Positions 1 through 7,723 of a stretch of 18,233 bases of DNA are shown piece by piece. Positions within the stretch are counted from its first letter, which is position 1. Each line of letters starts with the position of its first letter. The position numbers and the translations under genes were made by a program. Under the pieces are notes generated by a model. That model was not told the origin of the DNA, ran no database searches, and saw only the letters and a program-made list of their open reading frames with translations. This stretch comes from an uncultured bacterium (GTDB taxonomy: Bacteria; Patescibacteriota; Microgenomatia; UBA1400; PJMF01). The DNA is taken from the NCBI GenBank assembly GCA_903959355.1, contig CAJBWJ010000082.1:1-18233 (forward strand), read 5' to 3'.

Positions 1-1364
1 AGCAAGCCAGTTTCTCCAAGGGTACGCAAGAAATTATTGTCAGTGCTCTCTGCTTCGGTAAATTGCTGAAATTCTTTTTTATTCAAAGTAGCATAACCAG
101 ATCCAAGTAAAGGATTTTTCACAAATCCTTTGATAGCGTTTGGCCAAAGTTCATCTAGACGGATAGCAAACGAAAGACCATATTTCATGGCATTGGCAGA
201 CCAGACGCGAGGCTTTTCTTCATAAGTAATTACGCCAGTAGCGGAAGAAGTAGCCACTTTATCTGGAATATCTACATAAACATCAATTGGTCTGGTGGAA
301 CTTGGTTGTTGATCAGTTGGAGTGAGGATGTTATCAGCTGAGGTATTGTCAAAAGCGATGCCATTTTTTGGCTTTTTAGATTCTCGAAGTTCCTTGAATT
401 TTGCAACAGGATCGCTAATAAACTCGATTTGTTTTCCAGCATTTTTTTTAACTTCCTCATAGGTTTTGAAAGTGCTTGGGTAAGCTCTAAGTACTTGCTC
501 AAAACGTTCGCGCATGTCAGCGCCGAATGAATACATCATGATGGACACCAGTGCTAAATAAGCGAAACTTTTCTTTAAAAAATAAAAGATTTTTTCTAGA
601 ATTTTATTTTTAGTGATAGCAAAAAGAAATAATCCTGCCAAGACAGCACCAATATAAGCAATGAAAGAAGTGCGTGAAGCACTCATTACTAAAAGCCAAA
701 GACCGATAATATGAACTAGATGTAATCCGGTTCTTTGCCATTTATTTTTAGTATTAATGGCTAAAAGATAAAAGATTGGCAGAACAATTACCAGATAAGC
801 TGCTAAATCATAATGACCGCCAAAAGTTGACTGTACTCTAGCGTGTTCTGTTAAATAAAGCACCATGCCTTTGCTAAATTCTCGGTTCATGGTGGAAAAA
901 ACTGGCCAATACCAATATCTTTGCCCATAACCATAGACACTAATTGCTAAGACTGTGAAAATCAAAGAATAAAAAACCACCTTAACATCTTTTGGTTTTT
1001 TGATAGCAGAAAACATAATAAAAAACAAAGAAAAATACTCGGTATATCTGAACAAATGCAGAACTGATTTGCCAACATGAATTAGTTCTAGAGGAATAGT
1101 TTTGATTAAGAAAACAGCTGACAAGATGGAAAGACTAGCAACACCAAGGTAGCCGAAGATCCAAGGATTAATCTTATTTTTAAAATCAATCTTTTTTCTG
1201 AATAATAAAATTAAATAATAAAGAAAAGCCACTAAAACTAAAGCGTCTTCGAGTCTAACTCTGACAATGTATCCTGGCAAAATATCAAAAAGAGGAATCT
1301 TTGGATAAAGTGGAATAAAGGCTAAAAGAAAGCTAGCAATTAAAAGTAATAAATTTTGTAGCAT
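1..1364 (-). CDS. O-antigen polymerase/ligase-like membrane protein, C-terminus cut by window edge
   Basis: Translating the minus strand from the ATG at 1364 gives 454 open codons running off the left edge, so the 3' end is missing. The protein starts with a hydrophobic stretch (MLQNLLLLIASFLLAF) and has many membrane segments. It carries a STFGGHYDLAAYLV block near residue 175 and a SASRTSFIAYIG block near residue 215. A long, mostly hydrophilic loop follows, then GSGYATL and STDNNFLRTLGETG just before the edge. This layout is that of the Wzy/WaaL superfamily, which polymerises lipid-linked repeat units or transfers glycan to an acceptor on the outer face of the membrane. An in-frame stop lies five codons upstream of the ATG, which fixes the start. 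It is the last visible gene of the run descending from 3966, 21 bp after the GT2 gene. Polymerase and ligase cannot be told apart from sequence alone. Confidence 0.82.
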   Translation of the reverse strand, partial: MLQNLLLLIASFLLAFIPLYPKIPLFDILPGYIVRVRLEDALVLVAFLYYLILLFRKKIDFKNKINPWIFGYLGVASLSILSAVFLIKTIPLELIHVGKSVLHLFRYTEYFSLFFIMFSAIKKPKDVKVVFYSLIFTVLAISVYGYGQRYWYWPVFSTMNREFSKGMVLYLTEHARVQSTFGGHYDLAAYLVIVLPIFYLLAINTKNKWQRTGLHLVHIIGLWLLVMSASRTSFIAYIGAVLAGLFLFAITKNKILEKIFYFLKKSFAYLALVSIMMYSFGADMRERFEQVLRAYPSTFKTYEEVKKNAGKQIEFISDPVAKFKELRESKKPKNGIAFDNTSADNILTPTDQQPSSTRPIDVYVDIPDKVATSSATGVITYEEKPRVWSANAMKYGLSFAIRLDELWPNAIKGFVKNPLLGSGYATLNKKEFQQFTEAESTDNNFLRTLGETGL

Positions 1365-1385
1365 ATTTAAGAAAATTACCTATTT

Positions 1386-2378
1386 CTATTTAAGCAGAGC
1401 TCTGGCATCTTTGTAAATGGAAGCAGGGACTTCTTTGCCTCTCAGAGTGTAAATAATTTGGCGAAGCACTACCCCTTTCCAGAGAATTAGCTTGAGAAAT
1501 GGCAATTGCCAAGTTGGCATATGTTTTTTCCAAATATAAAGATAGCCTTTAATTTCTCCATGAATGGCATTGCGTGAAGAAGAGCTGGCAAAACCAAAAT
1601 GAGTGATTTTAGCTTTTGGATGAATGGCAACGTCCCAGTGGTGATTGCGAGCTCGCATACAATATTCTTGATCTTCACCGTACATAAAAATGTTGCCATC
1701 AAGCATGCCAATGTCATCAATTAGTTCACGACGAATCATCATGGCGGTACCAGCAATCCAGCCTTTAGAAATTAATTTTGGGGTATTTTCATCATAGCTT
1801 TGAAAGGCAAAATCACTCATGCCGGTGTGCTGAGTGGAAGGAAATAATTTGCCAATAAATGGAATATCATCTAAAAATAGCATTTGTGAGGCGACAGTCA
1901 TCAAGCTTGGTATAGAGCCACCTTGATTTTGAATGCTGCCATCAGGATTGAGTAATGTTGGAGCAATGATGCCGAGCTTGTCTAGTTCTCCACTGTTCTT
2001 AGAATTAGCGGTGATTTCACCTATGCCATTATTATCCATGGCCTCCACTAAAAGACTAAGGCCGCCTTTTTGTGTAATGGTGTCAGAGTTGAGTAAGATG
2101 ATATATTTGCCTTTAGCCACTTCAGTCGCTTGATTGTTGGCACGGGCAAAACCGAGATTTTCTTTGTTGGCAAAAACTTGATAATGAGGAAATTTAAGTT
2201 TTTTAAGTAAATCTTCACAAGCTTTTGGTGAACCATCTTTAGAATCATTATCGACGACGAAGATTTCAGTTTGGTCTTTAAGTATTTTGGAAGAATTAAT
2301 TTCTTTGATTGCACTCTCTAGAGTTTGCAGCGTTAATTCTTTGGTGTTGTAGGAAACAGTGATAATGGAAAGTTTCAT
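1386..2378 (-). CDS. Family 2 glycosyltransferase (rhamnosyltransferase-like)
   Basis: A 330-residue cytoplasmic or membrane-associated glycosyltransferase with a GT-A fold. The N-terminus MKLSIITVSYN, VVDNDSKDGS (41-50) and ENLGFARANN (73-82) form the nucleotide-binding half. LLNSDT (95-100) contains the metal-binding Asp, and GWIAGTAMMIRRE (206-218) followed by MYGEDQEYCMRA (232-243) is the acceptor-side signature with its conserved GED. This arrangement is typical of GT2 enzymes annotated as rhamnosyl- or N-acetylglucosaminyl-transferases acting on lipid-linked sugars. The C-terminus is amphipathic and hydrophobic (about 283-312) and may hold the protein at the membrane. It sits 8 bp downstream of the exporter gene, with an AAAGGG stretch just before its ATG. 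The sugar donor cannot be read from the sequence. Confidence 0.88.
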   Translation of the reverse strand: MKLSIITVSYNTKELTLQTLESAIKEINSSKILKDQTEIFVVDNDSKDGSPKACEDLLKKLKFPHYQVFANKENLGFARANNQATEVAKGKYIILLNSDTITQKGGLSLLVEAMDNNGIGEITANSKNSGELDKLGIIAPTLLNPDGSIQNQGGSIPSLMTVASQMLFLDDIPFIGKLFPSTQHTGMSDFAFQSYDENTPKLISKGWIAGTAMMIRRELIDDIGMLDGNIFMYGEDQEYCMRARNHHWDVAIHPKAKITHFGFASSSSRNAIHGEIKGYLYIWKKHMPTWQLPFLKLILWKGVVLRQIIYTLRGKEVPASIYKDARALLK

Positions 2379-2386
2379 TTGACCCT

Positions 2387-3328
2387 TTAGATTATTTTTA
2401 ACTTATTGATGACTGATTTTATTTTATCAAGAAATGTGACTTTTTCAGCTGTCACACTCAACATCGTACCACCAATCGATAAAACCATGCTAATTAGCAA
2501 AATTAAAGAAAGCTTTTCATTGTAAATAACAATTCCAGCGAGAGCGGCGAATTCAGGAGAAAGTATACTGCCCATCGAAGCGCTGCTGGTTGATAAATGT
2601 TTAATTGCAGTTTGATTGAGTAACATAAAAGCAGTAGCACTCAGGGCAATTAAAAGCATCACGAACATCGAGTGAAAATTGATCTGCGACCAACCTTGTT
2701 GATAGATTGCATAGACAGCAAAAGGAAAAAGTAAAATTGAAGAAAATAAACCGGTGAGAACTACCATTTCAACAATCGTAAAAATATTACTTAATTTTTT
2801 AGAAAAAACCATGTAGGTAGAATAACCAAGCATGCCAATAAAAATTAACGAATTGCCATAAAAGGTACCAAGAGACAGTTTTTCTTCAGGAGATTTAGAA
2901 AAGATGATTAAAAGCAAAACACCTAAGAACGCGATGGACATTCCAAGCATTTTTTTAAAAGTAATTTTCTCTTTAAGCAAGAAAAAAGCCATCAAACTAG
3001 CGGCGATTGGAGTAAAAACATAGATAAGTTGTGAAGCAATTAAAGTTGTGCGCGAAACACCAAAAGAGAACATGGTTGTGTTTAAGCTAAGACCTATTCC
3101 GAGCATTAAACTTAAAAGTAGGTGCTTCTTATCAAGAATAAGTTTGAGGCGATATTTACCTCTGAAAAAAATCAAGATGAGAAGAAATCCAATGAAAATT
3201 CGAAACCAATTGAGTAGAAAAGGATGGACTAAAGTTGCTCCCAAACGAATTAGCGAAGATAAAACTGCTCCCCCAACAAAGGCTCCTCCAACTAGGCCAA
3301 TCAACCCAAATAATTTGTTTTTATTCAT
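2387..3328 (-). CDS. EamA/DMT-superfamily membrane transporter
   Basis: A 313-residue, almost wholly hydrophobic protein with about ten predicted membrane helices in two repeats (about 5-140 and 150-292), the arrangement of EamA (RhaT/DMT) transporters. Features seen are LIGLVGGAFVGGAVLSSLIRLGA at the N-terminus, a central PIAASLMAFFLLKEKITFKKMLGMSIAFLGV block typical of the end of repeat 1, and the matching SPEFAALAGIVIYNEKLSLILLISM in repeat 2. Family members export amino acids, metabolites or sugar compounds; the substrate here is unknown. It lies between the acyltransferase (14 bp) and the GT2 gene (8 bp) in one operon, so a role in moving a surface-polysaccharide precursor is possible but is only inference from context. 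Confidence 0.85.
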   Translation of the reverse strand: MNKNKLFGLIGLVGGAFVGGAVLSSLIRLGATLVHPFLLNWFRIFIGFLLILIFFRGKYRLKLILDKKHLLLSLMLGIGLSLNTTMFSFGVSRTTLIASQLIYVFTPIAASLMAFFLLKEKITFKKMLGMSIAFLGVLLLIIFSKSPEEKLSLGTFYGNSLIFIGMLGYSTYMVFSKKLSNIFTIVEMVVLTGLFSSILLFPFAVYAIYQQGWSQINFHSMFVMLLIALSATAFMLLNQTAIKHLSTSSASMGSILSPEFAALAGIVIYNEKLSLILLISMVLSIGGTMLSVTAEKVTFLDKIKSVINKLKII

Positions 3329-3342
3329 TTAGCTTGTAGTAT

Positions 3343-3966
3343 TTATTGAAAGAGTCTTGGACGACCTAATTTGTAATTTAAATTCTTGGTTTTGCGCTCG
3401 CCAATTTCTTTGGCTGGCACTCCAGCAACGATTTTCATTGCTTCCACGTCTTTGGTAACTACAGAACCGCCAGCAATAATGGCGCCTTTACCAATTTTGA
3501 CTCCAGGCATAATAATCGAGCGTGGACCGATAAAAACATAATCACCGATTTCAACCTTCTCCTCAATGGTAGCCATATTTTCAGAATGAATGTCGTGTTG
3601 GCTAGTCCAAATCATTACTTCTGAAGCGATATCAACATGATTGCCAATCTTGAGTCCACCATGAGAGTTTTTAAGCTGCTTACGACCGTCTAGAGTGGCT
3701 TTTTCGCCAATTAATGTACCTTCACCAATTTCTATGCCTTGTGGATAATAGACACGACTACCCATGTGGATGGTCGATTTACTGCCAATTTTCATGCCAG
3801 CTAATTTATAGAAGAATCTGCGAAATCCATGAGATGGGATGTAACCAACAAACCACCAGAGTAAGCCAGTGACCAATTCTAGGTGAATGGTTTTAATGCG
3901 AATAAAAATTTTTTCAATAACTTGTGAAGTTGAGAGTTTGTTGCCGTCTTTGTCAGTAATTGCCAT
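3343..3966 (-). CDS. Left-handed beta-helix (hexapeptide repeat) acyltransferase
   Basis: A 207-residue member of the LacA/Maa/WcaF O-acetyltransferase group. Residues 20-57 form a hydrophobic, Trp-containing N-terminal helix region. From about 59 onward there are hexapeptide repeats (IGSKST, IGEGTLIGEKA, LKIGNHVDIA, VEIGDYVFIGP, VKIGKGAIIAGGSVVTKDV) and the usual closing VAGVPAKEIG. The likely catalytic His is H124 in WTSQHD. Such enzymes transfer an acetyl or similar group from acyl-CoA to a sugar or nucleotide-sugar, fitting glycan decoration. I chose the ATG at 3966 rather than an upstream in-frame TTG at 3981, because the TTG overlaps a TATACT -10 box whose predicted start site falls on this ATG. 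It is the first gene of the run down to position 1. The acyl acceptor is unknown. Confidence 0.87.
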   Translation of the reverse strand: MAITDKDGNKLSTSQVIEKIFIRIKTIHLELVTGLLWWFVGYIPSHGFRRFFYKLAGMKIGSKSTIHMGSRVYYPQGIEIGEGTLIGEKATLDGRKQLKNSHGGLKIGNHVDIASEVMIWTSQHDIHSENMATIEEKVEIGDYVFIGPRSIIMPGVKIGKGAIIAGGSVVTKDVEAMKIVAGVPAKEIGERKTKNLNYKLGRPRLFQ

Positions 3967-3978
3967 ATTTCTAGTATA
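3967..3978 (-). promoter_or_regulatory. -10 box of a leaderless promoter for the acyltransferase operon
   Basis: On the minus strand TATACT (3978-3973) is followed by six bases (AGAAAT) and then the ATG at 3966. A sigma-70 start site normally lies about 7 bases beyond the -10 box, so the transcript would start on the initiation codon. The -35 region is weak (CTTAAA or TTAAAA, 16-17 bases upstream). Confidence 0.55.
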
Positions 3979-4012
3979 CAACAGCTATTTTAGATTTTAA
4001 GTAAGGAGCTTA

Positions 4013-4021
4013 TGATACAAT
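4013..4021 (+). promoter_or_regulatory. Extended -10 promoter for the orphan gene
   Basis: TGATACAAT on the plus strand fits an extended -10 element (TGn plus a one-mismatch TATAAT). No clear -35 is visible, which extended -10 promoters tolerate. The predicted start near 4028 gives a leader of about 26 bases containing the purine-rich AAGAAAGAG (4041-4049) before the ATG at 4055. It is back-to-back with the acyltransferase promoter. Confidence 0.45.
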
Positions 4022-4054
4022 AAGAACTAGATTTTTATAGAAGAAAGAGCTTTT

Positions 4055-4489
4055 ATGTCACTTGTAGAAAAGTCTGTTTTAAATCAACTTTCAATACTCG
4101 GATTACTGGAGCAAATTTTTCCAGGCTCATCTTCTCTTTTGTCAAAGTTATTTGTTGGCAAAATTGGCGCAGATGATATCGTTTTTGCTGGACCTCTTAA
4201 TGGCAGAAGTGATCTTCTAAAAGAAGCTCCAGGAAAACCAGAGACCATTTGGGAAACAGAAAAAATAAAAGAAACAGAAAAAGCAGTTAATGTGAGAGCT
4301 GTTTATGGGCACTCTCCAGATAAAGGTGAATTCTATTCTATTTATTTAAAAGGCAAGGGCTTTGGAAGAGATAGAAAAGTCTGTGAAATATCTGTTGAAG
4401 GGGTTCCTTCTAGTCAACAACATGAGTATTTGCTATCTGAAGTAAGAAAAAGATTAAATTCAGAAAAAGTAGTAATTCACGCAATTTAA
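4055..4489 (+). CDS. Hypothetical soluble protein, 144 aa
   Basis: I do not recognise this protein. It starts with a hydrophobic, helical N-terminus (MSLVEKSVLNQLSILGLLEQIFP), has a charged middle rich in Glu and Lys (about 57-78) and ends in a region likely to alternate strands and a helix (FYSIYLKGKGFGRDRKVCEISVEG, then a charged C-terminal helix). There is no convincing membrane segment or signal peptide and one Cys. Codon and base use match the neighbours, and it has its own promoter and a purine-rich leader, so it looks like a real gene. It stands alone on the plus strand between two minus-strand operons, and its stop lies 3 bp from the ruvB stop. Context gives no function. Confidence 0.75.
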   Translation: MSLVEKSVLNQLSILGLLEQIFPGSSSLLSKLFVGKIGADDIVFAGPLNGRSDLLKEAPGKPETIWETEKIKETEKAVNVRAVYGHSPDKGEFYSIYLKGKGFGRDRKVCEISVEGVPSSQQHEYLLSEVRKRLNSEKVVIHAI

Positions 4490-4492
4490 TTG

Positions 4493-5500
4493 CTAGGCTT
4501 TTTTAGGCATTTTAGCCCCAAAGTGCTTATAAGCTTCTTCACTCAACACTCTGCCAGATGGGCTTCTTTTGATAAAGCCAATTTGAATTAAATATGGTTC
4601 CAAAACTTCTTCGATAGTACCAGGATCTTCATTAATTGAGGCAGATAAAGTTTTAAGGCCAACTGGCCCACCTTGATGTTTTTCAATCATAGCTTTGATT
4701 AGTCGACGATCATTTTCATCCAATCCAAGTTCGTCGATTTCAAAAATACTGAGAGCTTGTAAAACTAGTGACAAATCGATGGCTTTTTTTTCAAGCACTT
4801 GAGCAAAATCGCGCACTCTTTTGAAAAGCTTTAAGGCAATGCGTGGTGTGCCACGAGAGCGAGCAGCAATGGCGTTGGCTGATTCATCATCTATAGTGGT
4901 TTCTAATTTTTTACTAGCAGCTTGCAAAATTTTACCGAGTTCTAGTGGTTTATAAAATTCCACTCTATGAATAAGGCCAAAGCGATCTCTAAAAGGCCCA
5001 GTAAGTAGACCAAAACGAGTGGTAGCGCCAACCAGAGTGAATTTAGCCAAATCCAGACGAACAGTGCGAGCTGAAGGGCCCTTGCCGATGACGATGTCGA
5101 GCGCAAAGTCTTCCATTGCTGGATAAAGAGTTTCCTCAACTGCTTTTGGTAAGCGATGAATTTCATCAATAAATAAAACATCGCCATCTTCCAAATTAGT
5201 TAGAATAGCGGCTAAATCGCCAGCTTTTGACAGAGCTGTACCTGAGGTAACTTTAAAATTACTCTCCATTTCTTTAGCAATCAATTGAGAAAGTGTAGTT
5301 TTACCAAGCCCTGGAGGACCATAAAATAAGATGTGATCGACTGCTTCATGTCGTTGTTTAGCTGCTTTAATGGCAATTTGCAGGGATTTTTTGATGTTTT
5401 CTTGACCAGTAAATTCGGCCCAGTTCTGCGCACGAAGTGAAGTAAAAAGCATTTCTTCATCATTGACAGAAATACTAGGATTTTGACTTGATTTTGGCAT
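4493..5500 (-). CDS. ruvB: Holliday junction branch-migration ATPase RuvB
   Basis: A 335-residue AAA+ motor that drives Holliday junction branch migration with RuvA. The order is canonical: an N-terminal segment with FTGQENIKKSLQIAI (30-44), Walker A GPPGLGKT (61-68), Walker B DVLFIDEIHRL (107-117), sensor 1 GATTR (158-162), GPFRDRFG (168-175) with the arginine-finger region, and a C-terminal winged helix (about 253-330; LDENDRRLIKAMIEKHQGGPVG, then SPSGRVLSEEAYKHFG). Length is normal for the family. The gene starts 3 bp after ruvA and is the last of a six-gene minus-strand run. It converges on the orphan gene at 4489 with 3 bp between stops and no room for a separate terminator. Confidence 0.97.
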   Translation of the reverse strand: MPKSSQNPSISVNDEEMLFTSLRAQNWAEFTGQENIKKSLQIAIKAAKQRHEAVDHILFYGPPGLGKTTLSQLIAKEMESNFKVTSGTALSKAGDLAAILTNLEDGDVLFIDEIHRLPKAVEETLYPAMEDFALDIVIGKGPSARTVRLDLAKFTLVGATTRFGLLTGPFRDRFGLIHRVEFYKPLELGKILQAASKKLETTIDDESANAIAARSRGTPRIALKLFKRVRDFAQVLEKKAIDLSLVLQALSIFEIDELGLDENDRRLIKAMIEKHQGGPVGLKTLSASINEDPGTIEEVLEPYLIQIGFIKRSPSGRVLSEEAYKHFGAKMPKKA

Positions 5501-5503
5501 TTT

Positions 5504-6073
5504 TTATTTCGTACTATTCATTTTAATCACAGTTTTAATAGCTATTTGTAAATCCATATTTTCTATGTCTAGCGTAGACAGGGCCGCAGCAACAGCGTTT
5601 TCTTCAAAGCCGAGACCAAGCAAGGCATCCATCACATCTTGAGCTTTTGGAGAAAGGGTGCTTAGGTTCAATTCTTTTAAACTGCCTAATTTCGTCTTGA
5701 GTTCGATAATGATTTTTTGTGCTAATTTCTTACCAACTCTAGGAATACTAGTGAAGAAGCTGGTTTGAGCTTGCTGAACTGCATCCACTAATTTGTCAGT
5801 GCCGGCATCTGCCAGAGCAATGGCAGTTTTTGGACCAACACCAGAAATGGCGAGGAGCATTTTAAAAATAGCCAATTCTTCTTCGTTCTTAAAACCATAG
5901 AGTTCGAAGCGGTCTTCCTTAATATGACTATAAATATATAAGGAAATGACTTCTCCATCATGAGAATTACTGAGTAATTTAGAGCCAACATAAACAAAAT
6001 AACCCACTCCGCCAGTTAGAACGATTAGGTGATCTTTTTTGACTAGAGCTTTTCCTTCTAAATAAGCAATCAT
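5504..6073 (-). CDS. ruvA: Holliday junction branch-migration complex subunit RuvA
   Basis: RuvA is the tetrameric junction-binding platform for RuvB. I place the start at the ATG at 6073, giving 189 residues beginning MIAYLEGKAL; this ATG forms an ATGA overlap with the ruvC stop, the usual sign of translational coupling. An upstream in-frame start at 6103 would add ten residues lying inside ruvC. The N-terminal OB domain contains GGVGYFVYVG (21-30) and the acidic-pin region IKEDRFELYGF (51-61). Helix-hairpin-helix 1 is LLAISGVGPKTAIAL (73-87) and HhH 2 is SIPRVGKKLAQKIIIEL (109-125). Domain III (VMDALLGLGFEENAVAAAL), which binds RuvB, is about 147-165. HhH 2 has PRVG where PGIG is usual, so one hairpin glycine is replaced. 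Confidence 0.96.
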   Translation of the reverse strand: MIAYLEGKALVKKDHLIVLTGGVGYFVYVGSKLLSNSHDGEVISLYIYSHIKEDRFELYGFKNEEELAIFKMLLAISGVGPKTAIALADAGTDKLVDAVQQAQTSFFTSIPRVGKKLAQKIIIELKTKLGSLKELNLSTLSPKAQDVMDALLGLGFEENAVAAALSTLDIENMDLQIAIKTVIKMNSTK

Positions 6074-6567
6074 AAATTTTCTTTCTGCAGTTTTCTGGAA
6101 CATTCATGACAAATCATAATTGCCAAAGCATCAATTGTGTCGTCAATAATTTTGCCCTCAAGAGTCAATTCCATCCTCACCATCTTTTCTACCGCTTTTT
6201 TATCGGCTCGTCCATAGCCAGTTAGACTTTGTTTGATCTGAAGTGGCGTATATTCAGCGATTTTGATCTTTTGGCGCATTAGAGTGGCGATAATAACTCC
6301 TCGAGCTTCACTAACATCTAAGGCAGTGCTTTTATTCTTAAAGAAGAAAAGTGACTCAATGCCGGCTTCTGTTACCTGGTGTTTGGTAACTAGCTCTTCT
6401 AGTTCTGTGGCAATTTGAGCATAACGATCAAAAAGCTTGGCTTTTTTGTTGGTTTGAATACAGCTATAGCTTAAAAGCTCCCAAGATTCTTTAGTTTTTC
6501 GACCAATGGCAATGCCGACCCGATCGTAGCCTGGATCAATACCAATAATGATGGGATTATTTTTCAT
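6070..6567 (-). CDS. ruvC: Holliday junction resolvase RuvC
   Basis: RuvC is the dimeric RNase H-fold nuclease that cuts Holliday junctions. At 165 residues it is of normal length. The four acidic catalytic positions are present: D11 in GIDPGYDRVG, E71 in GIESLFFF, and D143 and D146 in DDTIDALAI. KNKSTALDVSEARGVI (77-92) and GYGRADKKAVEKM (117-129) are further family blocks. The start ATG lies inside the last codons of the upstream GT4 gene (11-bp overlap), and its TGA overlaps the ruvA ATG, so it is probably translated by coupling from a glycosyltransferase message. No independent promoter or strong ribosome binding site is seen. Confidence 0.96.
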   Translation of the reverse strand: MKNNPIIIGIDPGYDRVGIAIGRKTKESWELLSYSCIQTNKKAKLFDRYAQIATELEELVTKHQVTEAGIESLFFFKNKSTALDVSEARGVIIATLMRQKIKIAEYTPLQIKQSLTGYGRADKKAVEKMVRMELTLEGKIIDDTIDALAIMICHECSRKLQKENL

Positions 6568-7720
6568 TTTCGATAGTTTTTAAAATTATTTTAGCTGTTT
6601 CATGCCAACTAAATTTTTTGCTTTGGCGATGCATAGCAGTTTTAAATTTTAATAATTCTTTGTGAGGCATTTGGTAGACTCGCATCATTGCACTGCTAAT
6701 TTCATGAGGATCATTGGCTTTGACTAATAAACCAGTCGAACCAACTACTTCTGGTAAGCTGGAATTATTAGCGACGATCGGAATGGTTCCGGTCTGCATG
6801 GATTCAAGAGCAGGAATGCCAAAACCTTCATAAAGTGAAAGCAACAAACTAGCAATTGCATTTTGATAGAGAGCTTTTTTAAATTTATCTTCAACAAAGC
6901 CAGTCAGAATAATTTTTTCCTTGAATGGTGAATTGGCGATGCGAGCAAGAATCTCATCAGCCAGCCAGCCAGTTTTTCCTGCAATAACTAGGTCTGGTTC
7001 GCTGATTTGTCTTTGATTTTTATTTTTTATTTTTAGATTAGTGGCTGCTAATTTACGTAAAAATTCTTCATAAGCTGTTACTAACTCGATAATATTTTTT
7101 CTTGGTTGAAGAGTTCCTAAATATAAGAAATATTTGCTTCTAATTTTATTTGTTCTAAAAAAATTTCTAACTTCTTCGATTGGAGCAGATTCTCCAAATT
7201 GAAAAGAAGGATAAGCGACTATGATGTCTTTTTCTGCTACATGATAATGTTTTTGAATTTCTTTTTTGGAAAATTTGCTGATGGTGATGATTTTTCGAGC
7301 ATTTTTAACACTGTACTTGGTCCAGTTTTTAAGTTGCATCAGATCATTGAAACGAAATTGTTTTGGATAATGAAGATAAGCTAAATCCATTACGCTACTG
7401 ATATAGGGCACACTAGAAATTCTAGGTGCATAGTGCGATGGAGTAAAAAAAAGTTTGTAATCATTTTGATGTAAGAATAAATGGATAGGCAAAGCCCATT
7501 GTGTCCAAAATTTAGATGGACCGACAACCATGTAACGCCAACCATTTCGAGTTTTTGGCAGATCGCCTAATTTTTTACTAGATAAAAGGATTGTAATGTC
7601 AATATTTTTACGATTTTCAGTTAGCTTGTAAAGTTCGGAAATAATCGCAAAAGCATAAGTATTGCTACCAACTCTGTTTTTGACATTGGCTTCATTGCCA
7701 TCAATGGCTATTTTGATCAT
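6557..7720 (-). CDS. Family 4 glycosyltransferase
   Basis: A 387-residue GT-B-fold retaining glycosyltransferase. The N-terminal acceptor domain starts MIKIAIDGNEANVKNRVGSNTY, and the loop FFTPSHYAP (91-99) is typical of the mannosyltransferase-like subgroup. The donor domain has LGTLQPRKNIIELV (201-214) and the EX7E motif at E298 and E306 within SLYEGFGIPALESM. A charged insertion (about 227-240, KNKNQRQ) sits between the first strands of the donor domain. It starts 3 bp after the preceding GT4 gene and ends inside ruvC. The likely role is adding a sugar, often mannose or glucose, to a lipid-linked oligosaccharide on the cytoplasmic face; donor and acceptor cannot be deduced. Confidence 0.9.
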   Translation of the reverse strand: MIKIAIDGNEANVKNRVGSNTYAFAIISELYKLTENRKNIDITILLSSKKLGDLPKTRNGWRYMVVGPSKFWTQWALPIHLFLHQNDYKLFFTPSHYAPRISSVPYISSVMDLAYLHYPKQFRFNDLMQLKNWTKYSVKNARKIITISKFSKKEIQKHYHVAEKDIIVAYPSFQFGESAPIEEVRNFFRTNKIRSKYFLYLGTLQPRKNIIELVTAYEEFLRKLAATNLKIKNKNQRQISEPDLVIAGKTGWLADEILARIANSPFKEKIILTGFVEDKFKKALYQNAIASLLLSLYEGFGIPALESMQTGTIPIVANNSSLPEVVGSTGLLVKANDPHEISSAMMRVYQMPHKELLKFKTAMHRQSKKFSWHETAKIILKTIENEK

Positions 7721-7723
7721 ATT

